Counted from the stretch's first letter, positions 1 to 12,405 are shown. The stretch: DNA of 64,000 bases from Adiantum capillus-veneris (GCA_014529385.2 CM043956.1:63740620-63804619), one strand, 5' to 3'. Made by a program: numbers and translations. The notes: generated from the sequence alone by a model not told the origin.

Positions 1-133
1 ATTGTGGGCTTCTTTGCAAGATCACCTAGTGGAAAATAGAGGTCCTTCAGGTAGAGATAATCTTCAATCTGTATCTTCCAATGTAGTTTTTGCCATTGAA
101 CTTCTCGATCTTGAGTTTCCCTTCCTCCGCCAT
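1..133 (-). pseudogene. Ty1/copia gag, N-terminal fragment
   Basis: On the minus strand an ATG at 133-131 opens MAEEGKLKIEKFNGKNY, the usual start of plant Ty1/copia Gag (the UBN2/gag N-terminal domain that packages element RNA). A one-base shift near position 80 moves the frame; the continuation WKIQIEDYLYLKDLY is again typical of the family. The remainder lies left of the window. Directly upstream are a primer-binding site and an LTR, so this is the 5' end of a copia element reading leftwards. Family assignment is firm from the motif; the frameshift makes this copy non-coding. Confidence 0.8.
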
Positions 134-189
134 TATTCCCACTCAATTCAAGGAATCTTTTCCTTGAGATAATTTAGCTACGAGCAAAT

Positions 190-204
190 CTTACTCTCAT
201 ACCA
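190..204 (-). other. primer-binding site (initiator tRNA-Met type)
   Basis: The minus strand reads TGGTATGAGAGTAAG, a one-mismatch version of the TGGTATCAGAGC site complementary to the 3' end of plant initiator tRNA-Met. It lies between the LTR and the gag start, as expected for first-strand priming in a copia element. Confidence 0.7.
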
Positions 205-205
205 G

Positions 206-730
206 TTTTTAGGAAATATGACGTAGCTAAATAGATATGTGAGTAGCTTACTTAATGAGGAGAGAGAAATTTTCACACACAAGAGATTATAGAGTAGAGA
301 GAGAGAGAGAGCACATACGTGGTTCACCCAATGTGGGCTACATCCACGGGAAAGCAGCCACTCAATTGCTTTAGTACTTCAAACAAGAAGTAGATTACAA
401 AGGGATTATACCCTTAATAGATCTCCCACCTTGCTTCACTCTCACCAACTCACACCAACTTTACAATGCACCACAATGCTTCACACTCCATTTTTGTGTG
501 TAGAAGAGACCTCCTTTTATAGGTCAAAAGGGTTGCCCTCTCTCATGAGAGGAAGCCATGTGTAGCCGCCCTTGTGTAGATAAGTCCAAATCGGACCCTC
601 TAATCCACCCATGTGTGACAGCCATCGCACCTAGTCGAGCTAACGGCCACCCTCTCTAGCCGGCGGCTGCAGCATCTCTGAAACACCCCGACTTTTTGAC
701 GGCTCTGTTACACCCAAACTGTTCGCAACA
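206..730 (-). repeat. 5' LTR of a minus-strand Ty1/copia element
   Basis: The LTR reads from TGTTGCGAACA (at 730) to the PBS at 204. It contains a TATA box and, toward its 3' end, the phrase CCGTGGATGTAGCCC followed by GAACCACGTA, which is characteristic of many plant copia LTRs. A short GA/CT run lies at 296-312. The final CA has decayed to AC. The 730 end is inferred from the TGTT start and from the change to high-GC coding sequence at 731; the other LTR lies outside the window, so there is no pairwise proof. Confidence 0.65.
515..522 (-). promoter_or_regulatory. TATA box of the copia LTR
   Basis: Minus-strand CTATAAAA lies about 205 nt inside the LTR, at the usual place for the U3/R promoter of a plant LTR retrotransposon. 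Confidence 0.55.
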
Positions 731-2260
731 CAGGCGGCTAGTTCCTTCCAGCCCTCGATTATGGAGAATTCCGGGGCCTCGGCTTCTCCCAACGATCCCT
801 CCAAGCATGCGATGGCTAATGAAGCTACCCTCACCACCCCTTCCGTCGGTCCTCTACTCGCCGGCAGCGGGCTAAATGCCCTCTTCTTACAATCCGCCGC
901 CGCTACTACCTCTTCTTCTATGCTTTTTCCCACTTACACCCGTGCTTCCGTGTGCCCTCCCAATGGAGCCGTTTCTCTCCCGGGATTTACCTCGGCGGCC
1001 TCCCTCGTCAACCCGTCCGCTTGGGGACAACACGCCCCCGGCTTGTCCGCTTTCTCTACCTTAACCTCTTCCAAGAAGTCGCTTTTTGGCCCGGAGGAGA
1101 TACGGGGCCTCACGGCCAACCTACCCCTCGAAGACCTTGATCAACTCTCCCTCCCCTCATCCAATGCTTTTTTCTCCGCTAATGTGGCTTTTGCATCACG
1201 AAAAAATGCCTTCTCCAAATCAGGCCAAAGCGGTATTCTCTCAAGCCCCCCCCTCACTTTCCCGACCACCTTCGGCTCCATCGCGGCTAACTCCTCATCC
1301 TTCACTTTTACCCCATCCCTAGCCATAAACCTTCTTATGGATACCCTTCCCATTCTTCCCGCCATCAACAAACCCTTAGAATTTGGCAAGATTGTTGCCC
1401 TTTCTTTAGCGGATTTCAAAACCTTGAACCTTAAACTCCATAAAGCCGCTTCGCACCTCTCTCATTTGCAAAATCTTCTAGCCAACTAAAAAGCCCCCCT
1501 TAGCCTTTGTATGAAGCCTCCCCGCCTCTCCCTAGAGGACTCTCAAGCACAAGCACTTTTTAGTGCCAAGATAGAAGCACTCAACATCCAATTCCAATTG
1601 GATTGCACCCAAGCCTACATTCACGCCCAAGGTATTCTCGTCACCAACCTTCAAAAAAACTTTGACTCATACCGTGACATAGTTGAAGAGAGGCTTCTTG
1701 ACCTCACCAAGAAACTTGCTTCCATCTCCTTTCCAAGAGTCCAACCCTCGGCTTGGGCCAATCAACTCCACACTTGGAAACTTTCTTCACTTCATGAGTT
1801 TGATGCTCAACTTCAAAATGCTATCCTCCAAACGCATTTGGCTTCTTCAATAAACACGGCGGCGCATAATGCAAGGAAGAGGGCTCAAGCTACCATTTTG
1901 GAGGAAGCGGAGTCTCTTCCCAAAGAAGAAACGGTTGGAGAATTGGTGCATCATGAAGTGACCACACAAATGAAGAATCTTCTCTCACCTCCACCTAAGA
2001 GGACTCCTAACCCTAAAAACTCCCATCGTGTAATCCACAATAAGAAAACTCTCCCTTTTGCTAGAGCCTCTCATGAAGAAGGTTTGCATTAACCCTTCAA
2101 AAAACCTAAACCCTCCTCACCGGGAATCCTCCCTTCCCCCTACACCCCTTGTAAACCGCCATTGAACTCCTCCTCCAAGAAAAACCCTTTCTCCCCTCCC
2201 CCCTCTCCCAACCCCACCTTTATCCCTCCCCTTTGGTAACACCTAACTATCCCTTGGGCC
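731..2260 (+). pseudogene. unrecognised gag/ORF1-like reading frame, 5' end removed by the copia insertion
   Basis: One frame stays open from 731 to about 2243 except for TAA at 1487 and TAA at 2090. I do not recognise it. The N-terminal third (from M at 761) is rich in Ser, Ala and Pro. The middle (1511-1990) is a helical, Gln/Leu/Glu-rich block of about 160 residues beginning SLEDSQAQALFSAKIEALN. The C-terminus is Pro/Lys/Ser-rich (PPPKRTPNPKNS, later KNPFSPPPSPNPTFIPP). GC is higher than in the surroundings. Such a low-complexity head, helical core and basic proline-rich tail would fit a retroelement gag or ORF1, but no zinc knuckle, RT or protease is present. The frame meets the copia LTR at 730/731, so its true start is probably beyond that insertion. 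Two nonsense codons suggest it is dead, although a short real protein cannot be excluded. Confidence 0.45.
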
Positions 2261-2980
2261 CTTCTTCCTCCTCCACCTCTTTTTCTCACCCTCCACATCT
2301 CCACCCTAAGCATAGTCTCCCTTGTAAGAATAGAGGTTCAAAAAACTTGCAATGGAGGAGGAAGAAATAGGTTTTGAGCACCCTTCTTCTTGGGTCCACT
2401 TGCTCTTCTCCCATAGCCCACTCTATCCTCACCTTTGGACCCCTCCTCCTTGTAACTTGTCTTTTCTCCCCCTCTCTTGCCATGTGTATAGAGAAAGGTC
2501 TAAATATTGGCTCCCAGTAACCATCCAAGGCTCCAAAAGGAGAATCTAGGTCAAGATAGATAACATAAGATCATGGAGTAAGGCATTAAATTTGGAAGAT
2601 CTTTGTAAAAATATGGTACCAAAACGATTGAGAGAATGTTAGCTTCTATGAACATTTTTCCTTTAACAGAGATAGACCTCAGTGCGGTAATAATGGACAA
2701 ACAACAAGTGGAACAAAAAAACAACAACAATACCCATATCAGTTCCCACTGAAGAAAACGATGGGGAAAGATTAGTTTAGATAGATGGTCGGGAGCCAGA
2801 CCATTCTCCCGACCAGAACATTCTATACCTTAAAATATTAGTGGGAAAGCAGAAAGTAGTTCAGAGGAGCATTCAAAAGTAAATGAGGAAATCCTAGTAG
2901 CACCACAACAGGATCTTCAGAATTATCTTCAAGAAGTTGGTAATGCATTTAATGATTATTCTACGTGCGTTTGAATAGAT
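2261..2980. other. no recognisable gene; C/T-rich, then A-rich sequence
   Basis: The stretch to about 2500 is strongly pyrimidine-rich with proline-like triplets continuing the previous frame's composition. From 2530 it becomes A-rich and non-coding in all frames. I see no LTR, repeat or RNA gene. Confidence 0.4.
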
Positions 2981-2984
2981 AAAT

Positions 2985-4010
2985 AAGCTGAATCAATGGC
3001 TAAGAGAAAATGTGGAGGACCAAATTGGCTACTCCCAGACGATCAAGAACTTGAAGAATGGAATTTTAACTCAGAAGAAGAACCAAGAATGATTAAGATC
3101 AACAAACATCGAAAGTCAAAGATCAAGGAAAAAGAAAAGGCATTGTTCATACAAATTTGAAGGGCATAGTAAGATAGCAAAGTTGTGTTCCAAGCAAGTG
3201 AGAAAAAATTGTTGAAGTCATGGGGCTTTGAGATGATTAGGGAAGACGCATCATTTCCTTTTGATGAGCAAATCACGCAGCAGGTACTCCACACATACAA
3301 GGCTGAAAAAAGCATTGTAGTAATTTAGGGCAGCACCTTAGAATTGATTATTGGAGTAGCTCGCATTATCAAACTTCCCCATGATTAGAAAGCCATACCA
3401 ACAACTGCTGAAGAGGTCAGTCAATTTTTGAAAGAAGACAATCATGCCAAAAAGAAACAAATAGATGGTGCTCAAGGTATTTCAGTAGCGGTGCTCGAAC
3501 ACACAACAGTATATAGGTTTATCATTGAGACCATCAGCCTGAAGAACAAACCTACATATTTTTTTGAAAAACTGTTTGCAATGCTATTAGCCAAAATAAT
3601 AAACCCAGAAGCTAATATCAACATTGCACAATTTTTGTTCAGCTTACATAACAGACTACCAAGGCAAAATCTAGAAATCTTTTCAAAGCATGGCATGTTT
3701 GACAACTTGTATATTGGGTGACTCGAAACGCAGTATCTGCCAATGTCACTACAATATGGGACACGGTGGATACCTAGAGCTGAGAAAATCAATTTAGATT
3801 CTTCTGATGAAGAAACAAAAATTGACTCACATCAAATTGGGTCACAAAGAAAGGAAAATTCATTAAAGCCAACTAAGGACAAAGGTAAAGGCAAGGAGTT
3901 GGTAGGGTAAAAGCATCCAACCACTGACCTGGATACTAGTTTTGCTTCCAAAAAGATCAAAACAATGGATTTGATCAAGGGATTTAAAGCAAGAAGTCAA
4001 AAACCAACCA
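2985..4010 (+). pseudogene. decayed retroelement-like reading frame
   Basis: The plus strand near 3000-3130 encodes a segment ending EEWNFNSEEEPRMIKINKH. The same phrase in variant form (EEWNFGTNENPRMVKINKH) occurs at about 33850-33910, so it belongs to a repeated family. It resembles the linker before RT in some Ty3 polyproteins, which is only a likeness. After a few stops the frame continues at 3428-3718 as an uninterrupted 97-codon block (NKPTYFFEKLFAMLLAKIIN) and then a Lys/Asp/Ser-rich tail to about 4010. No catalytic motif is visible. The function is unknown, and repeated stops mark it as dead. Confidence 0.35.
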
Positions 4011-4083
4011 GTATGTAGATCATTGAGAAACACGCAATGTTGACCGGATATTATATGCTGAGTTTAAAATTGGGATGCCCCTT

Positions 4084-4255
4084 TAAATATTGCTGACTAT
4101 GTATTAATGAGTCAGATATTTGGTAAGTCAGATATTTGCTGACTCTGATTATTGCTGAGTCTGAAGATTTGCTGAGTCGGATTATTTGCTAAACATTGCT
4201 GGGTCGGAATATTGCTAGGTCGGATTTTGGTCAGGTCGGATTTTGTTGACTTTGA
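4084..4255. repeat. degenerate short tandem repeat, about 18-21 bp units
   Basis: Eight or so imperfect units built on TTGCTGAGTCGGATTATT follow one another (variants with GGGTCGGA, AAGTCAGA, AGGTCGGA). It is a decaying minisatellite with no coding content. Confidence 0.6.
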
Positions 4256-4259
4256 TATT

Positions 4260-5283
4260 TTATGCCAAGAACATTTTTGGGTTGGACAGTTATAACCATC
4301 AGTTAGCACTTGTATTGGGACCCGAGGGATTCACTCTATATCCAAAACGGGACGCCACCTGCAAGCGGACAACTTTGATAAAACCCCTATATACAACTCA
4401 TATTAGGCAATACAAACGTCCCTTTCTACGCTTATACGACAATCAATGTAAAAAACTATCACACCCCTATCTTACATATAAAATTTACGTCTCACATGAT
4501 CTAGCTGAGTAAAACTAGTCAAAGAGCGTGTAGCATAGAGACTAGCATTGTACTAAGGAACCACTTTTTTTAATAACTAGTTGTACCATCAATGTGTCTT
4601 AGTTTGAGTTTTGAACTATGTGCTTGTTCAGCCTGCACTCTAGCTACTCGTCCAATTTTGACCCATCTAAATTACTCAAAAAACATGGTCATAAAGTTGT
4701 GTTAGGTTCTTTGTGTAAATTTGCATCTATACAAACTCTTTACAGCTTTCATCCCTCAGCAAATGAACTATAATCACAAAACAAGCAGTTTGATACAAAG
4801 CAGTGTTAGTTCTTGCATGTATCTTTGTAGCTATATACCCACAAGTTCAAGGGCAGACTCTTTTGGGAAGCCATAATTTTGAAACACAACAAATTCCTCT
4901 CATTTTCACCTTTTTTCACTTAACCCCCCCATAAATATGATACCCCCTCCCTTATTTTTAAGCTTGGGAGATAAATTATTGGGGGCCTGCCTCTAACTTA
5001 TATGCTTATGTAACTTGTCAAAAAAAACCCCTCCCCTGCACTTACGTGGTGCGGTAAGTTTTCCATGGTGAATCCCCCAAGATTGGGACGAGTTCGGAGT
5101 AGGGGAATGCGAGAGAAGATTTAGCCATGGTGTTCTTTGCTCTGTCTGATCTTTTCTCTATGTTTTGTTTGCTGACTCTGAAGTTATCTGAATGTGTCTT
5201 TTTTTTAGTTTGATCATAGACTGAGTATTTATTCTCTATTTGAGAGCATGTGTGTGAGAGATATTCTTGTGTTGTTGAATCCC
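4260..5283. other. non-coding, LTR-like AT-rich sequence
   Basis: No reading frame is recognisable. Short C-runs at 4924-4931 and 4944-4948, followed by a CT-rich stretch, resemble the 3' part of an LTR or leader, but no paired copy lies in the window. I cannot assign it. Confidence 0.3.
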
Positions 5284-5341
5284 AACACATTTGGTGATCC
5301 CACTGGTCCATTGAAGGTTTCACCAACACATTTCGTGATCC
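5284..5341. repeat. two-copy 41-bp repeat containing a PBS-like phrase
   Basis: AACACATTTGGTGATCC at 5284 recurs as AACACATTTCGTGATCC at 5325. TTTGGTGATCC immediately after an AACA end is the arrangement of an LTR terminus plus primer-binding site, but no second LTR or gag was identified, so this stays tentative. Confidence 0.3.
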
Positions 5342-6017
5342 TGCTACAATTTTTTGTGTGTCGTGTCTGACATTCTAGTCTTGTTGATTACCTACTGTAA
5401 TGGTATGTCTGTTGGGTCTGATTACCTTCTGTGTTAGCATTTGAGGTCAGTGTTTGTGTTTCACGAGAGTAATGATACTATGAAAGAACCTATCCCGAAG
5501 GAGAAATTGTTAGACCAAGGAGCAAAAATTCAGGAGCAGCATATCATGTTTTATTAGAAGGGTTGCTGCAGAGCCAAAATTCAGATTTTTCTCCTATAAG
5601 TGTTGCAGATTGAGATTGGATAGATTCAGCAAGGTGTTGTAGATTCAAGCTGCACAGATTCAGCAAGGTGCCGGAGATTCAGACTGTGCAAAATGACAAA
5701 AGTTTGGATGATTTTGTAGAGACAAAAGAACAATTTCTTGAAATTAGATAGAAAAATTTGATGTTGAATCTGATGCTGATAATTAGATCTGTCAAAGCAA
5801 ACAAACTCAAGAATGGTATCTTTGACTAAATTTTTCCAAACTATAAATACATCACTAAACTAAAATATCCCAATCAGTTTAAGCAACCAATTAAATATGC
5901 GAATCCCGGTACAACATCCGTGGCTTTGTTTAGCGAATTTAATGGGTCTCAGATTGGTGTGGTGCACCGATCTTGAGGGCCAAACATGATTGTTGTATTT
6001 TAATGAAGTGAATGTTA

Positions 6018-6035
6018 GGGGGGGGGGGGGGGGGG
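6018..6035. repeat. (G)18 homopolymer
   Basis: An uninterrupted run of 18 G lies in otherwise AT-rich DNA, just upstream of a small reading frame. It is a mutable mononucleotide tract and may also be an assembly-sensitive spot. Confidence 0.95.
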
Positions 6036-6066
6036 TAAAAGGAAGAAAGAGAAATGTGAGGTTTGC

Positions 6067-7860
6067 ATGAGTAAGAAGCATGAGGTGGATGATTTTTCGT
6101 GTGTTGTTAATGAGTGCTCAAAGAGAGATGCTTGTAGGAAGTGGTGCATGGTGGATTTGTGCACAAAACTTCATAACATTAGCCGCAAATTGCATAAAGC
6201 AATTTCCTATAACAAAATGGAAAGAGCCTTAGAGAAGTTAGATGATTTTGAAGATGACTTGGAGAATGCATATGAAATGGCTAGATGATCATAAAGGGGA
6301 TAGGCAAAAATCATGTTCTAGTAGAAAGAAGGGTTTCAAGTTGCAAAAAGCATGTGAGAAGTTGAGGGATACATATGAGAATGAGTTTGAAGGGGATTTG
6401 AGTGATGGTGATGATGATGGATGGAGAATGGGTCATGTAATCCACCAAGTAGGGATACCAAAGATGGAGGAGAAGGAGATGCAAAAGGAGGTTGGCCAAA
6501 AGAGCCTAAAAGAGCCCCTAGATACCCCTCACCTACCACTAGAGTTTACCCATGGAGTGTAAGAGGAAGATCCATTGCTTAAACTTATATTGTTTGCATA
6601 TGGAAAATGTTGTTACCCTATTTGTGAGGAGAAGAATGTCATACATAAACATGATGTTGTTCATGTTATCAAAAGCCCACTTGAAGAGGTGGATAGTGAG
6701 ATGAATGCAAAGGAGAAATGGTTGGAAATCAGATTTCTTGAAATCAGATTTGCTGAGGAGGAATTTCTAAAAACCATATCAGTTTAGAAGGAGTCTCCAC
6801 CAAGAAGATCCTTGTAGGTGAAAGTGTTGCAAAAAGGTGCAGAAGGAACATTGAAGGAGTTTACAGATTTTGATTTTGATGATCGACAAATTCAAATGAA
6901 AATCAGACCACTATGCCAGATATTGTGGATGATGAAGCGAATTAGAATTTTGGTTTTGAATGTTTTGAAGGACAAATTTTGATGTCACAGGTCGATATCA
7001 AGCAAGGATATGCTTCAGTTTGCAGAGAATTGGAAGAAGCAGATTGATTGTTGTTCCAATCTAAAATAGGGATGAATCAAAAGAAGGTCCCAGAGATTAG
7101 ATTGAGCATGAGGAATGGCAAGAGAAAGTCCTTGAGGAGTATAACACAGGTTTAACATGTTTTGTGGAGCCCGCAGTGATGTTTGAAATGTAGAATGATG
7201 AAATTTCAATGGATGTGCATTCTGAAATTGATGTGGGACAAGTTGTTCAATCCAAGAATACTTTTATTGGAATATGTGTGTTTTAAAGCTGATGAGATAG
7301 CAGAAGTAGATTCTTACAGGATGGACTGCCAGATATGGATGGTGGACTATCAGAATTCAAAATTTTATGTGCTGCAGATTTGGAGCTGCAAACTAGGAAA
7401 AGAATAATACATTACAGGAATGTTCAGGTAGACTTAACGATTGGATTAGGTGGAATGTGCATTTTACAGGAGGATGATTTGATTTTGAAAAATGTGGAGG
7501 ATGCTCTGATTTTGAAAATTTGGACTTGGAAAATTTTCAATGGAATGATAGAAAGTTCACAATGCAAAAAGGCAGCAATACATTAGATCCATCTATGTGG
7601 GGGTCACATGCATGGTAGTGGATTGGAAGCCAACCAATTATCATGACCAAACTATTTGTCAACTACGAGCTCACCTTGCATGTGTGAAAGCATTGGAAAA
7701 GATTCCAGAATGGGACCTCACTGGCAATGAGAGAGGAGTGCATCCTAAAGCTACAAAATTAACCACAGTAGATCTTAGGTCAGTGGGACTTCAAGTGGAA
7801 ATACTCTTAGGCAACAAGCCTACATACCAATGTATGAAGGAGATTTGACGCCAAGTAGGT
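6067..7860 (+). pseudogene. unrecognised eroded coding region
   Basis: Several plus-strand frames follow one another: 6067-6285 (73 codons, Lys/Glu-rich with Cys spaced as in CSKRDACRKWCMVDLC), 6242-6560, 6575-6784, and 7597-7845 (GVTCMVVDWKPTNYHDQT). They change frame and are separated by stops, as expected for one long decayed ORF. I recognise no domain. The first block, with five cysteines in about 30 residues, could be a remnant zinc-binding segment. Function unknown; probably transposon-derived given the surroundings. Confidence 0.3.
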
Positions 7861-8065
7861 GTCATGATTTTTGAAAAAGAAAAGAAGAAGAGAATCTAAG
7901 ACAAATTCTCCTCCTACAATATGTGAGGAGGAAGGGGAGAGGCTAGCCATGCTTATCTTTTCCCTCTCGAGGCTGGCCACGTGTAGGCCATGCTTATATT
8001 TTCCCTCCCTCTCTCTCTCTCTCTCCCTCCCACAAGTGGAGAGGATGCACAAGACAGACGAGCAT

Positions 8066-8460
<395 letters not shown>

Positions 8461-8686
8461 AATGATTTTTTAAAAGGTAGAGTGAGTAGTGACAAATTAA
8501 AGGATGTGCTTATTCAAGTTCAAAGTGCTAGAGGAGTATTGGATCTCAAAGTCAAGGATTTAATAGAACACGAGACCAGTAGCAAAGGGAACCAGACTAG
8601 GATGTCACTCAGAGAGTAGGAGACACAACTCAAGCGTTTGTTTCACCTAGTTTGGCTTACAATTGATGCAATAGGAAAATCAGACA

Positions 8687-9400
8687 GTGCTAAACTTCTT
8701 AGAATTTGTCCCTGACTCTCTAGCTTTGTTGTATGCCATTCCAGTTAAGGAAGTTGAATTGCCTCGGTTCTTTCGAGCTCTGTTTCCACCGCACACACAA
8801 CCAACATATCAAAACAAATATCTAGAAATAGTGGATGGGCTGGAAATGTGGTATGAAGAGGCAACTGCAGAATGACACTTGCATAAAATCATGTAGTACA
8901 AGATGCACAGCACAAGACTGTGACCAGTGAGCCTAGGGTGGATCTAAGTAGATTTTAGTTGTTAATGGGCTAGTGGAAAATTTAGATCAAACGGCTCATT
9001 CGCATTACAAATCAGCTGCTCTAGTTGACAATTGAGACCTGTAAAATTCTAGAGAAGGAATTGGCTAGTAAGGCAAGATTTGAACCACAATTTAGAGAAA
9101 TGATTGAGATTTTGTTTGAAGCTCGCATCAAGTGTAATCAGCCACTCCCTCAAGGATGGATGCATACGGCCTCTTATTGTCACAAGGATGATTGAGATTT
9201 TGTTTGAAGCTCGCATCAAGTGTAATCAGCCACTCCCTCAAGGATGGATGCATACGGCCTCTTATTGTCACAAGTTGGACATAACTCGTCTGACAGGAGG
9301 CAGACATACCCTATATGATTCCAACACGAATACTTGGGATGTGCTGACACCTTATGAAGTTGAAATGACCAGCTGGAGCAAGAGGTACTATTCACACTGA
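8687..9400 (+). pseudogene. unrecognised eroded ORF containing an 88-bp tandem duplication
   Basis: Plus-strand frames at 8687-8872 (VPDSLALLYAIPVKEVELPRF) and 9104-9397 look protein-like in composition but match no family I know. The second spans a perfect head-to-tail duplication (9100-9274); because 88 is not a multiple of three, the second repeat is read in another frame than the first. Nearby 9449-9510 encodes a short Lys-rich DKKKGPTDKKK repeat. Probably part of the same dead mobile element as the preceding kilobases. Confidence 0.3.
9100..9274. repeat. perfect tandem duplication, 88-bp period
   Basis: Units 9100-9187 and 9188-9274 are identical by eye over at least 87 bp, while the sequence around them is old and decayed. 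This points to a recent local duplication. Confidence 0.95.
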
Positions 9401-9699
9401 TTCAAAAGGGAAATGTTGGACCCACTACTTTTGAAGCATCCCTGACACCATCTAAGAGAAATAAGGCACCCGACAAGAAGAAGGGACCAACTGACAAGAA
9501 GAAGGTTTGCAGACAGACATTGGGTGAGGAAATTCACTATTGTATAGGTGGAGGGTGCTGACAAGGAGGTGATAAATGAAGTTGGAGATACGTGGTACAA
9601 GACAATGAGTGTCTATAGCTGACACTTCTGAAGTCCTATGCAGACATAAAAGAGCTAGCTGTTCAAATACAAAAGAAGCAACAAGCAGCTGAGAAATCT

Positions 9700-11859
9700 T
9701 ATTGACTGGCAAACAACAAGCAACTAAGAAACCTTATTGAGCTTACTAGAAGTCTACTAGAAATTTTGGTATATACCAAAATTCAAGAAAGGAGAGGAGG
9801 AATGTAGAAGGTGGGAACCAACTCCAAGATGGATTGGCGGATGAAGGAAGTTCTTAGAAGCAATAACCAATGAATTACCATAGTAGTTGATAGTGCAAGA
9901 CCCATTACTGATTTTCTATAGCTTTTGACTCTCTAGAATCTATGCTAGTCTGTGTACAGAACTGCTTATGCTCTTGTAATCATTTTAGTGCGCGCTCTCT
10001 CTCTTCTTTTATGACAAAGTCAACCTTTGGATTATGAAATGCTCTAGTGTACTCCGTATACCTGAAATACAATTTTAGTTTCAGCTCCCTTTCCAATGTC
10101 TTGTCTTTTAGTTCCAATATTTCACTTTCTAGTTTTGGTGTTTTCTAGTCTAGTTCCAGTCTTGATTTCTAGTAATCATCAAATCTCTAATTTTGATATC
10201 TTTAGCTCCTAGAATAGTTGTCTGAATACATCCAACACATTCCATCATACCTTGATAAGTCTATGCTAGAAGCGCTTGAAAATGCAACATACACAAGATT
10301 GGGATACTTCAATTTTTCCCTAAGGTCTTTGAAGATAACCAAGATTGATAAATTTAAAGATTACTTATCAAAATATTGAATCTTACCTTATCATAGCACA
10401 AGTTTTTTCTTTCTTGTTTTCAAAGAGTACATAATTGCGTAGAGCCTCACATCAAGGTTACTTTTGAGAAGATTAGGTCATTAAGCTTCTATTCCATTTT
10501 ATCTACCTATGTGCCAAATTTCAATTCCATTAGAGTCTGCCAACTTGTAAGAGACAATATATAGACCAACTTGTAGATCTCTCTCAATCTCTTTCTTGCT
10601 ATCTAAGAAGGAATCAAGTACTAATAAAAATAAATTCTTATTTAGCACAAAGAAATTCTCCTCGATCTTTATTCAAGCAATACAAAAATATTGACATGAT
10701 GTCTTTGATGGCACAAGTGTATGGTGGGAATTCTACCAAGGTTGATTCCTTAGATATAATTTATAGATTGGCCTCTAGTTTATTATACCTTTTCATGTAT
10801 AAAAATTCCAAACCAAACAAATCTAATTTAAGTTATCGATAACCTCCAAATATGGTAGCGATAGAGTGCCTTGCACAGCAATAAAAACAATAAAGTACAG
10901 ACTGCTTCTTATTAATCTTGATCAAGATATGGTCATGAAGAGTATACAAGGGACAATGTAGTCATAGTTCTTACATCCATTCCATGATGTGCTCATGGTA
11001 GCCTATTACTTGAAACTATCTCTAGTGGGGCTGTTCCATATTAGGAAAGAATGTCTTGCTCATGGAAAGCTCTTTTATTTCACAACTAAGGATCGGACCT
11101 CCATGCTAGTAATTGGTTGTTGTGGTGGGTGCTTTATTCAATTATACAATGACATTGCTCGATAGAGCTTTGTGCTTCTATAAGAGAGTCATGTTATGCC
11201 AGCAACTTGAGCCATTGTCACAAGGACCACTACTCATCTAACATAGTAAGAGGTCACCTTGTACCATGATGCTTTAGAGACCCACCCGCTCAAAAAAAAA
11301 AAGCACGAGTCCCAAAATTTGCAAGTTGTATAATAAACACACTCTTTGTTAAGTATATGCTATGAAAATTTTCAAGTATTTTCATCCAACTATGCTGAAA
11401 TATACATTATGATGAAATTACTAACCTCCAATAAGCATGGATTTGAAGCGTCTACACACAAGATATAGAAACGAACATTGTTTTAGAGAAAACGTGGTGT
11501 TTAAGCTCTATTATATCAAATATTAGAAGGTTATACCAACTTTACAATGAAAGAGAAGGAGATGAGTGAGTGCATGTGTATGTGTGTGTATCTGTGCTGG
11601 TACACACATACACACACAAAGGAGATTTTGGTGATAAATGGTTAAAAATTTGAATTGAACATTTAAGAGGGAGGAAGATAATAGAAAATGAATTTGGATG
11701 TATAAACTATCACTTACATTATCTCAACAGACATGCCTTCCCTCTCCTAACATATTGAAGAAACTTTGAGAGACTACTAAAAGTAGGATGGGAATGACAG
11801 CCGCATGAGTACAAATGTCATCCACTCATTGACATTGGTGTCAACATGTAGCACAACAT
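9700..11859. other. 2.1 kb with no recognisable gene
   Basis: AT-rich, stops in all frames. The only structure seen is a TG/CA hairpin at about 11571-11620, where a TGTGTATGTGTGTG arm is followed ten bases later by a CACACATACACACA arm. I see no LTR pair, tRNA or domain. Confidence 0.5.
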
Positions 11860-12039
11860 TGTTGAGATGATCATAAGTCACCCACCTATGTGGTTTTTGA
11901 TGCAAACTCTATGGGCAAGGAAATATGCACACTTGTGGTGTGAAAGGTTTATGGTTTGTGATATTGTTGAGTATTATGGTTTCTAAACCTAAGGATGCAA
12001 AGGAGGAAGGAAATGGAAGGGAGAACAGGGAGGTAGGGG

Positions 12040-12107
<68 letters not shown>

Positions 12108-12391
12108 GAGGAGGAGGGGAGAGAGGGAGTTATTTTTTGGAGGGAAAAGAAAAATTCAAAACTTGGCTCTAGTGAGTGTAAGTCAAAAAAAATGTCAAGC
12201 ATTGCTTTTTTTTAATATGTATAGAGGTTGAAAGGAGCTTTCACGATTCTAGTGTTTTTTATGTGTACTTGTGTAAAGAAATCAACCCGACACATCTTAT
12301 AATCTTGTTGCTATCTTTCTCTTAATGAAAACTCTCTCCTTTCATAGTTAATTTCATTGAATCTAAAAGTAAGTATTAAATTCTCTAACAT
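11860..12391 (+). repeat. probable LTR with Met PBS at its 3' edge
   Basis: The segment begins TGTTGAGATGATC and ends ATTCTCTAACA, directly followed by TTGGTATCAGAGCTAAGG, a perfect initiator-tRNA-Met primer site. The end is therefore secure; the start is chosen on the TGTTGAG phrase common in plant LTRs. A (GA)n tract lies inside. Only about 100 bp of leader-like sequence follows before homology is lost, so the body of this element appears deleted. The second LTR was not found. Confidence 0.5.
12042..12104. repeat. (GA)n microsatellite, 63 bp
   Basis: Pure GA repeat followed by GGA triplets to 12121, inside the probable LTR. Confidence 0.97.
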
Positions 12392-12405
12392 TGGTATCAG
12401 AGCTA
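12392..12405 (+). other. primer-binding site, initiator tRNA-Met
   Basis: TTGGTATCAGAGCT abuts the CTAACA end of the LTR. It is a perfect match to the plant iMet PBS. Confidence 0.75.
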
